A stretch of DNA of 14,076 nucleotides from JAMWZF01 sp041628615 (GCA_041628615.1 JBFKOW010000086.1:1-14076), one strand, 5' to 3'. Shown: positions 7,806 to 14,076, numbered from the stretch's first letter. Notes: generated from the sequence alone by a model not told the origin. Translations and numbers: made by a program.

Positions 7806-9110
7806 GTGCCGGTCCGTCTCGACACCGCCGATCCCGATTTCGCGGATCGTTTCGCCACCCTTCTCGCGGCCAAGCGCGAGGACAGCCCCGACGTGGACGA
7901 CGCCGTCGCCGCGATCATCGCCGACGTGCGCGCCCGCGGCGACGCGGCGGTGATCGAGCTGACCGCCCGGTTCGACCGGCTGGACCTGACGCCGGCGACG
8001 ATGCGCCTGTCTCGGGCCGAGATCGAAGCCGAATGCGCCCGCGTTCCCGCCCCCGAGGCCGAGGCGCTGGCGCTCGCCGCGGAACGGATCCGCGCGTTCC
8101 ACGCCCGGCAGATGCCCGACGACGCATTCTGGACCGACCCGGACGGCGCCGGGCTGGGCTGGCGCTGGACCCCGGTGGCGGCGGCGGGGCTCTACGTCCC
8201 CGGCGGGCTGGCGTCCTACCCGTCCTCGGTGCTGATGAACGCGATCCCGGCCAAGGTGGCGGGCGTCGGCCGTCTGGCGGTGACCGTGCCGGCCCCGGAC
8301 GGGGTGCTGAACCCGCTGGTGATCCTTGCCTGCGAGACCGCCGGCGTCGACGAGATCTACCGCATCGGCGGGGCGCAGGCGGTGGCGGCGCTGGCCTACG
8401 GCACCGAAACCATCGCCCCGGTGGACAAGATCACCGGCCCCGGCAATGCCTATGTCGCGGCGGCCAAGCGCCGGGTCTTCGGCAAGGTCGGCATCGACAT
8501 GATCGCCGGCCCCTCCGAGATCCTCGTGATCGGCGACGGCAGCGCCGACCCGGACTGGATCGCGCTCGACCTGCTGAGCCAGGCCGAGCACGACGAAAGC
8601 GCCCAGTCGATCCTGATCACCACCGACCCGGCCGAGGCCGAGGCGGTGGCGGCGGCGGTGGACCGCTATCTCGGGTCGCTGGAGCGGCGCGCCATCGCCG
8701 GGGCAAGCTGGCGCGACTTCGGCGCCATCGTCACCGTCCGCGACCTGGACGAGGCGGTGGCCCTGTCGGACCGGATCGCCCCCGAGCACCTGGAGCTTTG
8801 CGTCGCCGAGGCCGACGCGCTGGCCGGCCGGATCACCCATGCCGGGGCGATCTTCATCGGGCCCTGGACCCCCGAGGCGATCGGCGACTACGTCGGCGGG
8901 CCGAACCACGTGCTGCCCACGGCGCGGTCGGCGCGGTTCTCTTCCGGGCTCGGCGTGATGGATTTCCTCAAGCGGACGACGCTGGCGCGGATGAGTCCCG
9001 AAGCGCTGCGGGCGATCGGGCCGGCGGCCGAGACGCTGGCCGCCTCCGAGAGCCTGCAGGCGCACGGCCTGTCGGTGACCGCCCGCCTGCAGCGGCTGAA
9101 CCGGACCTGA
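7806..9110 (+). CDS. hisD: Histidinol dehydrogenase
   Basis: Zn- and NAD-dependent two-step oxidation of L-histidinol to L-histidine, the final step of histidine synthesis, in the cytoplasm. GTG 7806 was chosen as start. It gives 434 residues, matching the family length, has GGAG at 7792-7795, and aligns with the family N terminus (PVRLDT then LLAAKREDSPDVDD). An upstream ATG in frame at 7743 overlaps DUF2948 and adds an unrelated 21-residue stretch. Zinc ligands Q259 and H262 sit in QAEHDESAQ, the catalytic pair E327-H328 in APEHLEL, D361 in GDYVGGPNH and H420 in QAHGLSV, each at or within one residue of the E. coli positions. The signature DMIAGPSEILVIGD is present. The only histidine gene here, it is separated from other his genes, as is common in alphaproteobacteria. 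Confidence 0.97.
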   Translation: MPVRLDTADPDFADRFATLLAAKREDSPDVDDAVAAIIADVRARGDAAVIELTARFDRLDLTPATMRLSRAEIEAECARVPAPEAEALALAAERIRAFHARQMPDDAFWTDPDGAGLGWRWTPVAAAGLYVPGGLASYPSSVLMNAIPAKVAGVGRLAVTVPAPDGVLNPLVILACETAGVDEIYRIGGAQAVAALAYGTETIAPVDKITGPGNAYVAAAKRRVFGKVGIDMIAGPSEILVIGDGSADPDWIALDLLSQAEHDESAQSILITTDPAEAEAVAAAVDRYLGSLERRAIAGASWRDFGAIVTVRDLDEAVALSDRIAPEHLELCVAEADALAGRITHAGAIFIGPWTPEAIGDYVGGPNHVLPTARSARFSSGLGVMDFLKRTTLARMSPEALRAIGPAAETLAASESLQAHGLSVTARLQRLNRT

Positions 9111-9126
9111 GCCCCGACCGCACCGC

Positions 9127-9147
9127 CGGACCGGCGGCGCCGGTCCG
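9127..9147 (+). terminator. Strong GC hairpin after hisD
   Basis: CGGACCGGC (9127-9135) and GCCGGTCCG (9139-9147) form a perfect 9-bp stem with a 3-base loop, 16 bases after the hisD stop. The following CCGCATTGATTG has only scattered T, so it is an imperfect intrinsic terminator. It may attenuate transcription or stabilise the 3' end of the murA-hisD message. A weak promoter-like TTGATT (9153-9158) with TAGGGA (9176-9181) 17 bases on could restart transcription before UPF0262. Confidence 0.45.
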
Positions 9148-9204
9148 CCGCATTGATTGCTGCCGCGCCGGAAGGTAGGGAGGCCCGACACCTGGAGCCT
9201 GCCC

Positions 9205-9684
9205 ATGCCGCGCATCGTGCATATCGAGCTTGACGACGCCAACCTGCCGCCGCCGACCCCCGAGATCGAGCAGGAGCGGCGGGTGGCGATCTTCGACCTG
9301 CTGGAAGAGAATTCCTTCACCCTGCCCGCGCGCGAGGACCGGGACACGCCGCCGGGGCCCTACCGGCTTGGCCTCGCGATCCGCGACCGCCGGCTGGTCT
9401 TCGACCTCGTGACGGAGGACAACAAGCCCGCCGGGCAGTTTCATTTGTCCCTTGGCCCGTTCCGGCAGGTCGTGAAAGACTACTTCCAGATCTGTGAAAG
9501 CTATTTCGACGCCGTGAAGACCGCCGCCCCCTCCCAGATCGAGACCATCGACATGGCCCGCCGCGGGATCCACAACGAGGGCGCCCGGGTGCTGCAGGAG
9601 CGGCTCGAGGGCAAGGCCGAGGTCGACACCGACACCGCCCGCCGCCTGTTCACCCTGATCTGCGTGCTGCACTTTGGGGGCTGA
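9205..9684 (+). CDS. UPF0262 family protein
   Basis: A 159-residue uncharacterised protein with the strong conservation typical of UPF0262 in alphaproteobacteria. Conserved blocks are IELDD near the N terminus, PPTPEIEQERRVAIFDLLEEN (about residues 13-33), the FHLSLGPFRQVVKDYFQICE segment near the middle, and the C-terminal IDMARRGIHNEG, VLQERLEGKAEVD and LFTLICVLHFG. There is no membrane segment or signal peptide, and no known catalytic motif. ATG 9205 has GGAG at 9194-9197; an in-frame ATG at 9157 would add 16 residues without family similarity. One base separates it from the downstream phosphatase gene. The pairing of UPF0262 with this phosphatase, as I recall it in related genomes, suggests a shared but unknown process. 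Confidence 0.9.
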   Translation: MPRIVHIELDDANLPPPTPEIEQERRVAIFDLLEENSFTLPAREDRDTPPGPYRLGLAIRDRRLVFDLVTEDNKPAGQFHLSLGPFRQVVKDYFQICESYFDAVKTAAPSQIETIDMARRGIHNEGARVLQERLEGKAEVDTDTARRLFTLICVLHFGG

Positions 9685-9685
9685 C

Positions 9686-10159
9686 ATGGCCGAGGGAGGA
9701 TCAGGGATCGGACTCCTGCCCGGGTCGGTCCTGTTTTGCTGCGACCACAATTCTTGCCGGTCGCCGATGGCCGAGGGCATCATGAAGAAGCTCTACGGCA
9801 TGCAGTGCTACATCCAGTCCGCCGGAGTGAAGAGCGACCTCGAGATCGACGGCTTCGCCATCGCGGTCTGCGCCGAGATCGGCGTTGAACTGTCGCGCCA
9901 CCGGACCCGCAGTTTCGACCAGATGCAGGAATGGGGCGACGACCTGTCTTCGTTCGACCTCGTGCTGGCGCTGTCGCCGGCCTCGCAGCGCCACGCGCTG
10001 GACCTGACCCGGCTGTATCACCTCCAGGTGGAATACTGGCCGATCCTCGATCCCACCGGCATGGGCGAGACCCGCGAGGACAAGCTCGGCTTCTACCGGC
10101 AGGCCCGCGACCAGATCCGCGACCGGCTGATCGGCCGGTTCGGGCCGCCGACCGAGTAA
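9686..10159 (+). CDS. Low-molecular-weight protein tyrosine phosphatase-like protein
   Basis: A 157-residue LMW-PTP/arsenate-reductase fold protein. The phosphate-binding loop is C19-DHNSC-R25-S26-P27, fitting the C-x5-R-S pattern, followed by the usual PMAEG. D122-P123 in PILDPTG is the likely general acid, with the DP pair as in the family. Predicted activity is hydrolysis of a phosphotyrosine or related phosphoester; an arsenate-reductase role is less likely without ars neighbours. The loop differs from the classical CxGNxCRS by having Asp-His at the second and third positions, which marks a subgroup linked to UPF0262. ATG 9686 follows the UPF0262 stop by one base, with GGGGG just upstream; a TTG four codons earlier is possible but weaker. 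Twenty bases separate it from the next gene. Confidence 0.83.
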   Translation: MAEGGSGIGLLPGSVLFCCDHNSCRSPMAEGIMKKLYGMQCYIQSAGVKSDLEIDGFAIAVCAEIGVELSRHRTRSFDQMQEWGDDLSSFDLVLALSPASQRHALDLTRLYHLQVEYWPILDPTGMGETREDKLGFYRQARDQIRDRLIGRFGPPTE

Positions 10160-10179
10160 CCGCAGGGAAAGGGACACCG

Positions 10180-10578
10180 ATGACCGCATCGGACGTGGTG
10201 GCGCGCTACTTCGCGGCGTTCAACGCCGGCGATATCGACGGCATGGTGGCCTGCGTCACCGACGACGTGGCCCACCACGTCAACGAGGGCCAGATCCGCG
10301 AGGGCGCCGCGGCGTTCCGCGCCTTCTGCACCCACATGGCGGGCTGCTACGCCGAGACCCTGACCGACCTCGTGATCTTCGAGAACGGCGACGGCACCCG
10401 CGCCGCCGCGGAATTCACCGTGAACGGCACCTACCTCGCCACCGATCCGGGGCTGCCGGAGGCAAAGGGCCAGACCTACCGCCTGCCCGGCGGGTCGTTC
10501 ATGACCCTGCGCGACGGGCGGATCAGCCGGGTGACCACCTACTACAACCTCGCCGACTGGCTGCGGCAGGTGTCGTGA
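10180..10578 (+). CDS. Ketosteroid isomerase-related NTF2-like (SnoaL-type) protein
   Basis: A 132-residue alpha+beta barrel protein of the NTF2/SnoaL superfamily, resembling the steroid delta-isomerase-related family TIGR02096. The N terminus VARYFAAFNAGDIDGMVACV is the classic first helix of such proteins. The core runs through DGTRAAAEFTVNGTYLATD and the PEAKGQTYRLPGGSF segment to RISRVTTYYNLADW. Such proteins are small cavity enzymes or binding proteins; the substrate is not predictable and a steroid is not implied. ATG 10180 has AGGGAAAGGG just upstream; an in-frame opening back to 9931 overlaps the phosphatase gene and is not real. Its TGA is embedded in the GTGA start of the acetyltransferase gene, so the two are translationally coupled. 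Confidence 0.83.
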   Translation: MTASDVVARYFAAFNAGDIDGMVACVTDDVAHHVNEGQIREGAAAFRAFCTHMAGCYAETLTDLVIFENGDGTRAAAEFTVNGTYLATDPGLPEAKGQTYRLPGGSFMTLRDGRISRVTTYYNLADWLRQVS

Positions 10579-11162
10579 CGGTCGATGTGCGGCCCCTGAC
10601 CGGCGCGGACCTGGCCCGCCGGCTGCCGGACGTGGCCCGGCTGCGGATCGCGGTGTTCCGCGACTGGCCCTACCTCTACGACGGCGATTTCGACTACGAG
10701 CACCGCTACCTCCAGTCCTACCGCGACAGCCGGGGCGCGATCCTCGTCGGCGCCTTCGACGGCGACCGGATGGTGGGCGCCGCCACCGGGACCCCGATGG
10801 AGGATCATGCCGAGGACTTCGCCGCCGCCTTCGCCGGCCGGCCCGAGGCGCTGACCGACATCTTCTACTGCGCCGAAAGCGTGCTCCTGCCCGACTGGCG
10901 CGGGACCGGGATCGGGCGGCGGTTCTTCGACCTGCGCGAGGCCCATGCCCGGGCGCTCGGCCGCCGCCACGTGGCGTTCTGCGGCGTGGTCCGGCCCGAC
11001 GGCCACCCGCTGCGGCCCGAAGGCTACCGCCCGCTCGACGGGTTCTGGCGGGGCCGGGGCTATGCGCCGCTGCCCGGGGTCGTGGCCGCGTTCCGCTGGA
11101 AGGACATCGACCAGCCCGCCGAAACCCCCAAGCCATTGCAGTTCTGGATGAAAACGCTTTGA
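10575..11162 (+). CDS. GNAT family N-acetyltransferase
   Basis: A 195-residue protein with the GNAT fold. Acetyl-CoA-binding motif A is seen in LLPDWRGTGIGRRFFDLREAHA (about residues 110-131), whose RGTGIG is the pyrophosphate-binding loop; a beta-strand with CAESV precedes it. N-terminal LTGADLARRLPDVARLRIAVFRDWPYLYDGD looks like the acceptor-side helices. GTG 10575 overlaps the previous TGA as GTGA. The gene's own stop is embedded in the next start as TTGA. Such double coupling implies fixed stoichiometry with its neighbours. Single-chain fusions of a GNAT domain to a carbon-nitrogen hydrolase are known (B. subtilis YhcX type), so this gene and the next probably form the split version. The acceptor substrate is unknown; a small amine is a guess. 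Confidence 0.85.
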   Translation: MTVDVRPLTGADLARRLPDVARLRIAVFRDWPYLYDGDFDYEHRYLQSYRDSRGAILVGAFDGDRMVGAATGTPMEDHAEDFAAAFAGRPEALTDIFYCAESVLLPDWRGTGIGRRFFDLREAHARALGRRHVAFCGVVRPDGHPLRPEGYRPLDGFWRGRGYAPLPGVVAAFRWKDIDQPAETPKPLQFWMKTL

Positions 11163-12025
11163 CCCTGCGCCTCTCCGCGATCGCCTACCATGTCACCGCG
11201 CTTCCCGGCTGGGCGGCGCAGGAGGCCAAGATGGCGCCCCTGCTCGACGGCGCGGACATCGCGCTGCTGCCGGAGTATGCCGGGCTGGAGGCGGCGCTGC
11301 TGGGCGGGGAGCGGCCCGCGTCGGCGGTTGGCTGGCGCGACCTCGCCGCCGACCGGGCGGCGGACTGGGAGGCTCAGCTCGTCCACCTCGCGCGGACCCG
11401 CGGCTGCTGGATCGCCGGGGCGACGATCCCCGCGCGGACGGAGCGCGGGGTGGTGAACCGGGGCTTTCTGGTCGCGCCCTGGGGCGAGGTCCACCATCAG
11501 GACAAGCTCATCCTCACCCCCTACGAGCGAGAGGTGCTCGGGATGGTCGCGGGCGAGGGCCTGACGGTGATCGACACCGTGCCGGGCCGGTTCGGAATGC
11601 TGATCTGCTACGACAGCGAGTTCCCGCTGCTGGCCCGGGCGCTGGCCGAGGCGGGGGTCGAGATCCTGCTGGTGCCGTCCTGCACCGACCTGCCGGCGGG
11701 GCAGACCCGGGTGCGGCAGTCCTGCCGGGCGCGGGCGATCGAATCGCAGTGCCAGGTGGCGCAGGCGCCCCTGGTGGGGGCGGTGCCGGCCTGCGAGATC
11801 ATCGACGCCGGCACCGGCCGGGCGGCGCTGTTCGTGCCCCCTGACCACGGGCTTCCGGCCGACGGCATCCTCGCGCAGGGCGCGACCGACATGCCCGGCG
11901 CGGTCACCGCGACGGTGGACCTCGGCGCCGTCCTCGCCGCCCGGCGCGACGGGCAGGTCGGCAACTTCGGGCACTGGCCGGAACAGGAGGGCGCCGCCGC
12001 CTCGGTCCGGGTGCTGGCGCTCTGA
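11159..12025 (+). CDS. Carbon-nitrogen hydrolase (nitrilase superfamily)
   Basis: A 288-residue alpha-beta-beta-alpha nitrilase-superfamily enzyme. The triad is visible: glutamate E39 in LLPEYAG, lysine K116 in HHQDKLILTPYE, and nucleophilic cysteine C150 in MLICYDSEFP (codon 11606-11608). The family hydrolyses C-N bonds in amides, carbamoyl groups or nitriles; amidase is likelier than true nitrilase here. The preferred start is TTG 11159, overlapping the GNAT stop as TTGA. It gives the usual family beginning LRLSAIAY, and no ATG or GTG lies between it and that strand; the next in-frame ATG (codon 25) would delete the first strand. The ribosome binding site is weak, fitting coupled translation. 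Linkage to GNAT and an NTF2-like protein suggests acylation/deacylation or amide turnover of a small metabolite, by inference. Confidence 0.88.
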   Translation: MTLRLSAIAYHVTALPGWAAQEAKMAPLLDGADIALLPEYAGLEAALLGGERPASAVGWRDLAADRAADWEAQLVHLARTRGCWIAGATIPARTERGVVNRGFLVAPWGEVHHQDKLILTPYEREVLGMVAGEGLTVIDTVPGRFGMLICYDSEFPLLARALAEAGVEILLVPSCTDLPAGQTRVRQSCRARAIESQCQVAQAPLVGAVPACEIIDAGTGRAALFVPPDHGLPADGILAQGATDMPGAVTATVDLGAVLAARRDGQVGNFGHWPEQEGAAASVRVLAL

Positions 12026-12037
12026 CTCGATTCCCCC

Positions 12038-12066
12038 TTGAAAAAATGCGGATTGCGGCGCATTTA
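12038..12066 (+). promoter_or_regulatory. Candidate sigma-70-type promoter of infA
   Basis: TTGAAA (12038-12043) and CATTTA (12061-12066) are spaced by exactly 17 bases, 13 bases after the carbon-nitrogen hydrolase stop. This predicts a leader of about 40 bases before infA. It implies that infA-maf-RNase-yacG are not solely dependent on the upstream unit. The assignment is by eye. Confidence 0.5.
12044..12065. repeat. 7-bp inverted repeat inside the infA promoter
   Basis: AAATGCG (12044-12050) and CGCATTT (12059-12065) are perfect arms around 8 bases. They lie between the candidate -35 and -10 and cover most of the -10. The geometry suits a repressor operator. Alternatively, read on the minus strand, the stem is followed by more T residues and resembles a terminator, though no minus-strand gene needs one. 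Confidence 0.45.
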
Positions 12067-12112
12067 GCGCGACATCCGGGCGCTGACCCGGCAATCCCGT
12101 GCTGGAGACCCC

Positions 12113-12331
12113 ATGGCCAAGGAAGAACTGCTCGAATTCCCCGGTGTCGTGAAGGAACTCCTGCCGAACGCGACATTCAGGGTCGAGCTGGAGAACGGCC
12201 ATGAGATCATCGCGCACACGGCAGGCAAGATGCGCAAGAACCGGATCCGGGTTCTTGCCGGCGACAAGGTGCAGGTCGAGATGACCCCCTACGATCTGAC
12301 CAAGGGTCGGATCAACTACCGCTTCAAGTAA
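12113..12331 (+). CDS. infA: Translation initiation factor IF-1
   Basis: A 72-residue OB-fold (S1-like) protein, exactly the standard length. It binds the 30S A site and works with IF-2 and IF-3 in start-codon selection. Recognisable features are MAKEELLEFPGVV at the N terminus, FRVELENGHEIIAHTAGKMRKNRIRVLAGDKV in the barrel, and the C-terminal PYDLTKGRINYRFK. ATG 12113 has GGAG (12104-12107) with good spacing. An 87-base gap upstream contains its likely promoter; downstream, maf starts one base after the TAA, so maf and the RNase gene are probably read from the same transcript. All family-typical residues look intact. Confidence 0.98.
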   Translation: MAKEELLEFPGVVKELLPNATFRVELENGHEIIAHTAGKMRKNRIRVLAGDKVQVEMTPYDLTKGRINYRFK

Positions 12332-12332
12332 G

Positions 12333-12917
12333 GTGACGCCGCCGCGGCTGATCCTTGGCTCCGGGTCGCCCCGGAGGCTGGACCTGCTCGCCCAGATCGG
12401 CGTGACCCCCGATGCCGTCCGCCCGCCCGAGATCGACGAGACCCCGGCGCGCGGCGAACTGCCCCGTCCCTATGTCCGCCGCATCGCGGCCGCCAAGGCC
12501 GCCGCGACCGAGGCGGAGGGCGATGACGTGGTGCTGTGCGCCGACACCACCGTGGCCCTCGGCCGCCGGATCCTCGGCAAGCCCGAAACCGAGACCGAGG
12601 CCCGCGCCTTTCTCGCTGCCCTGTCGGGCCGGCGGCACAAGGTCATCACCGCGATTGCGGTGCGCCGGGGCGGCACCATCCGGCTGCGCGACGTGGTCTC
12701 GACCTGCCGGATGAAACGGCTGTCGGAGGCCGAGATCGCCGGCTACCTCGCCACCGGCGACTGGCGCGGCAAGGCCGGTGGCTACGGCATCCAGGGGCCG
12801 GCCGGGGCGCTGATCCCGTGGATCTCGGGGTCGTTCACCGCCGTCGTCGGCCTGCCGCTGGCCGAAACCGCTGCCCTGTTGGCGGCCGCCGGCTACCCGG
12901 TCTGGGGGCGGCCGTGA
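12333..12917 (+). CDS. maf: Maf family nucleoside triphosphate pyrophosphatase
   Basis: A 194-residue Maf/HAM1-fold enzyme that hydrolyses non-canonical or excess nucleoside triphosphates to monophosphates, a cytoplasmic sanitation role. The N-terminal substrate loop GSGSPRR (residues 9-15), EIDETP, the catalytic aspartate D71 in CADTTVALG, the SGRRHKVIT segment, and the closing GGYGIQGPAGALI and GSFTAVVGLPL blocks are all present. The nucleobase preference (dTTP/UTP or m7GTP type) was not resolved. The GTG start lies one base after the infA stop with only TAAGG nearby, so translation probably depends on ribosomes finishing infA. Its TGA overlaps the next GTG as GTGA. Order infA-maf-RNase-yacG is, from memory, conserved in Rhodobacterales. 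Confidence 0.93.
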   Translation: MTPPRLILGSGSPRRLDLLAQIGVTPDAVRPPEIDETPARGELPRPYVRRIAAAKAAATEAEGDDVVLCADTTVALGRRILGKPETETEARAFLAALSGRRHKVITAIAVRRGGTIRLRDVVSTCRMKRLSEAEIAGYLATGDWRGKAGGYGIQGPAGALIPWISGSFTAVVGLPLAETAALLAAAGYPVWGRP

Positions 12918-13936
12918 AGGGTCGCGAGATCCTGCTCGACACCCTCGGCGGGGTCGAGGCGGCGGCGCTGATCGTCGACGGTCGGCTGGAGGACGTGCTG
13001 ATCGATGCCCCCGACCGCCTGCGCCCCGGCGCGATCCTGCGGGCGATCTGCGACCGGCCGATGAAGGGCCAGGGCGGGATGACCGTCCGGCTGCCGGACG
13101 GGGCGAGCGGTTTCCTGCGGCAGGGCAGGGGCCTGTCGCCCGGCCAGCCGCTGCTGGTGCAGGTCACCGGCTTCGCCGCCGAGGGCAAGGCGGTGCCGGT
13201 CACCGCCAAGGTGCTGTTCAAGTCGCGCTACGTCATCGTCACCCCCGAGGCGCCGGGGCTGAACATCTCGCGCCAGGTTTGGGACGAGGACGAGCGCGTC
13301 CGCCTGCACGATCTCGCCGCGCCGCTGCTGCCCGCCGAGTGGGGGCTGATCCTGCGCTCCGCCGCCGCCGGGGCCGACCCGGACGCGGTGGCCGCCGACA
13401 TCGCCGGCATGGTGGACCTTGCCGGTGCCGTCCTCGGCGACGCCGCCGGGGAGGTGCCGGAACTGCTCACCGAAGGCGACACCCCGCGCGAGATCGCCTG
13501 GCGGGACTGGGACGGCCCCGTGCGCGAGGGCGGTTTCGCCGCCGCCGGCGTGCAGGACGCGCTCGCCGCCCTGCGCGACCCGGTGATCGACCTCGGCCCC
13601 GGCCGGATGAGCGTGGAGCCGACCCGGGCGCTGGTCGCGGTCGATATCGACACCGGCGGCGACACCTCGCCCGCCGCCGCGCTGAAGGCCAACCTCGCCG
13701 CGATGAAGGCCCTGCCCCGGGCGCTGCGGCTGCGCGGGCTGGGCGGGCAGATCGTGGTGGACGCGGCGCCGATGCCCAAGGGCCAGCGCCGGCAGGTCGA
13801 GGGAGCGCTGAAGGCGGCGCTGCGGTCCGACCCGATCGAGACCGCGCTGGCCGGCTGGACCCCGCTCGGCCACCTCGAACTGCGGCGCAAGCGCGAGCGG
13901 CTCCCGGTGGTGCCCCGGCTGCCGGAGGACCTCTGA
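12914..13936 (+). CDS. Short RNase E/G family endoribonuclease
   Basis: A 340-residue member of the RNase E/G family, well below RNase G (about 490). An S1-like segment spans about residues 35-100, ending at the GLNISRQ motif that follows S1 in the family. The DNase I-like catalytic core has D244 in VAVDIDTGG (E. coli RNase E D303) and D283 in IVVDAAPM (E. coli D346), so both metal-binding aspartates remain. The residue matching N305 is aspartate (D246). The CPxC zinc-link, the small C-terminal domain and any degradosome scaffold are absent; the protein ends soon after the core motif LELRRKRERLP. Expected to cut single-stranded RNA, but quaternary structure must differ from the zinc-linked tetramer. 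GTG 12914 overlaps the maf stop by four bases, and its own stop overlaps yacG by one. Confidence 0.87.
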   Translation: MKGREILLDTLGGVEAAALIVDGRLEDVLIDAPDRLRPGAILRAICDRPMKGQGGMTVRLPDGASGFLRQGRGLSPGQPLLVQVTGFAAEGKAVPVTAKVLFKSRYVIVTPEAPGLNISRQVWDEDERVRLHDLAAPLLPAEWGLILRSAAAGADPDAVAADIAGMVDLAGAVLGDAAGEVPELLTEGDTPREIAWRDWDGPVREGGFAAAGVQDALAALRDPVIDLGPGRMSVEPTRALVAVDIDTGGDTSPAAALKANLAAMKALPRALRLRGLGGQIVVDAAPMPKGQRRQVEGALKAALRSDPIETALAGWTPLGHLELRRKRERLPVVPRLPEDL

Positions 13937-14076
13937 TGGCCTGCCCAATCTGCGCCAGGCCCGCGACGGATCGCTACCGCCCGTTCTGCTCGCGCCGCTG
14001 CGCCGATGTCGACCTCGGGAAATGGCTCGGCGGCGCCTACCGGGTGCCGTCGCAGCGGGTCGAGGACGCCGAGGAG
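13936..14076 (+). CDS. yacG: DNA gyrase inhibitor YacG, 3' partial
   Basis: Small zinc-binding protein that binds GyrB and blocks gyrase activity. 47 residues are visible before the window ends without a stop; the family is about 50-65 residues, so only the tail is missing. The zinc knuckle is complete: C3-x2-C6 and C18-x3-C22, within MACPICARP and RPFCSRRCADVDLGKWLGG, the latter being the family signature. ATG 13936 shares its first base with the RNase stop, and GGAGG at 13924-13928 is a strong ribosome binding site with 7-base spacing. Its place after maf and RNase E/G agrees with the assignment. Confidence 0.93.
   Translation, partial: MACPICARPATDRYRPFCSRRCADVDLGKWLGGAYRVPSQRVEDAEE

Noticed and set aside
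7746..9347. 533-residue minus-strand open frame over hisD
   Set aside because: Antisense to hisD, which has every catalytic residue; the minus-strand product resembles nothing known to me.
9931..10179. In-frame extension of the NTF2-like protein into the phosphatase gene
   Set aside because: It overlaps the recognised phosphatase in a different frame; the ATG at 10180 has a ribosome binding site and starts the family-typical first helix.

Overview
The window is about 14 kb of very GC-rich, tightly packed bacterial chromosome. Gene content and gene order suggest an alphaproteobacterium of the Rhodobacterales (Rhodobacter/Paracoccus-like). The reasons are the order murA - DUF2948 - hisD - UPF0262 - low-molecular-weight phosphatase and then infA - maf - short RNase E/G - yacG, a divergent EF-G-like protein, and strong third-position GC that opens long spurious frames on both strands. 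This placement rests on recalled family knowledge, not on a search.

Layout. (1) 1-3565: end of a choline-to-glycine-betaine operon, betB (5' cut by the window edge), a glutathione S-transferase family gene and betA, joined by a 1-base gap and a 1-base overlap. (2) 3749-5650: an EF-G-like translation GTPase paralogue whose GTPase centre looks degenerate. (3) 5689-5763, minus strand: a complete tRNA-Thr(GGT) with encoded CCA, the only minus-strand gene, convergent with the EF-G-like gene. (4) 5848-9110: a small basic protein, murA, a DUF2948 protein and hisD, closely spaced and probably one transcript. (5) 9205-10159: a UPF0262 protein and a low-molecular-weight protein tyrosine phosphatase-like protein. 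(6) 10180-12025: a three-gene unit of NTF2/ketosteroid isomerase-like protein, GNAT acetyltransferase and carbon-nitrogen hydrolase, coupled by GTGA and TTGA stop/start overlaps. (7) 12113-14076: infA with its own likely promoter, maf, a short RNase E/G and the start of yacG (cut by the window edge).

How they work together. Block 1 makes the osmoprotectant glycine betaine. Blocks 4 and 7 are housekeeping: first committed step of peptidoglycan synthesis, last step of histidine synthesis, translation initiation, nucleotide sanitation, RNA processing and gyrase control. The least explained parts are the EF-G-like protein and the NTF2-like/GNAT/nitrilase-fold unit. The latter looks like an accessory metabolic cassette set into an otherwise conserved housekeeping order. 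No mobile element, CRISPR array, phage gene or toxin-antitoxin pair was seen. The largest gene-free stretches are under 200 bases.
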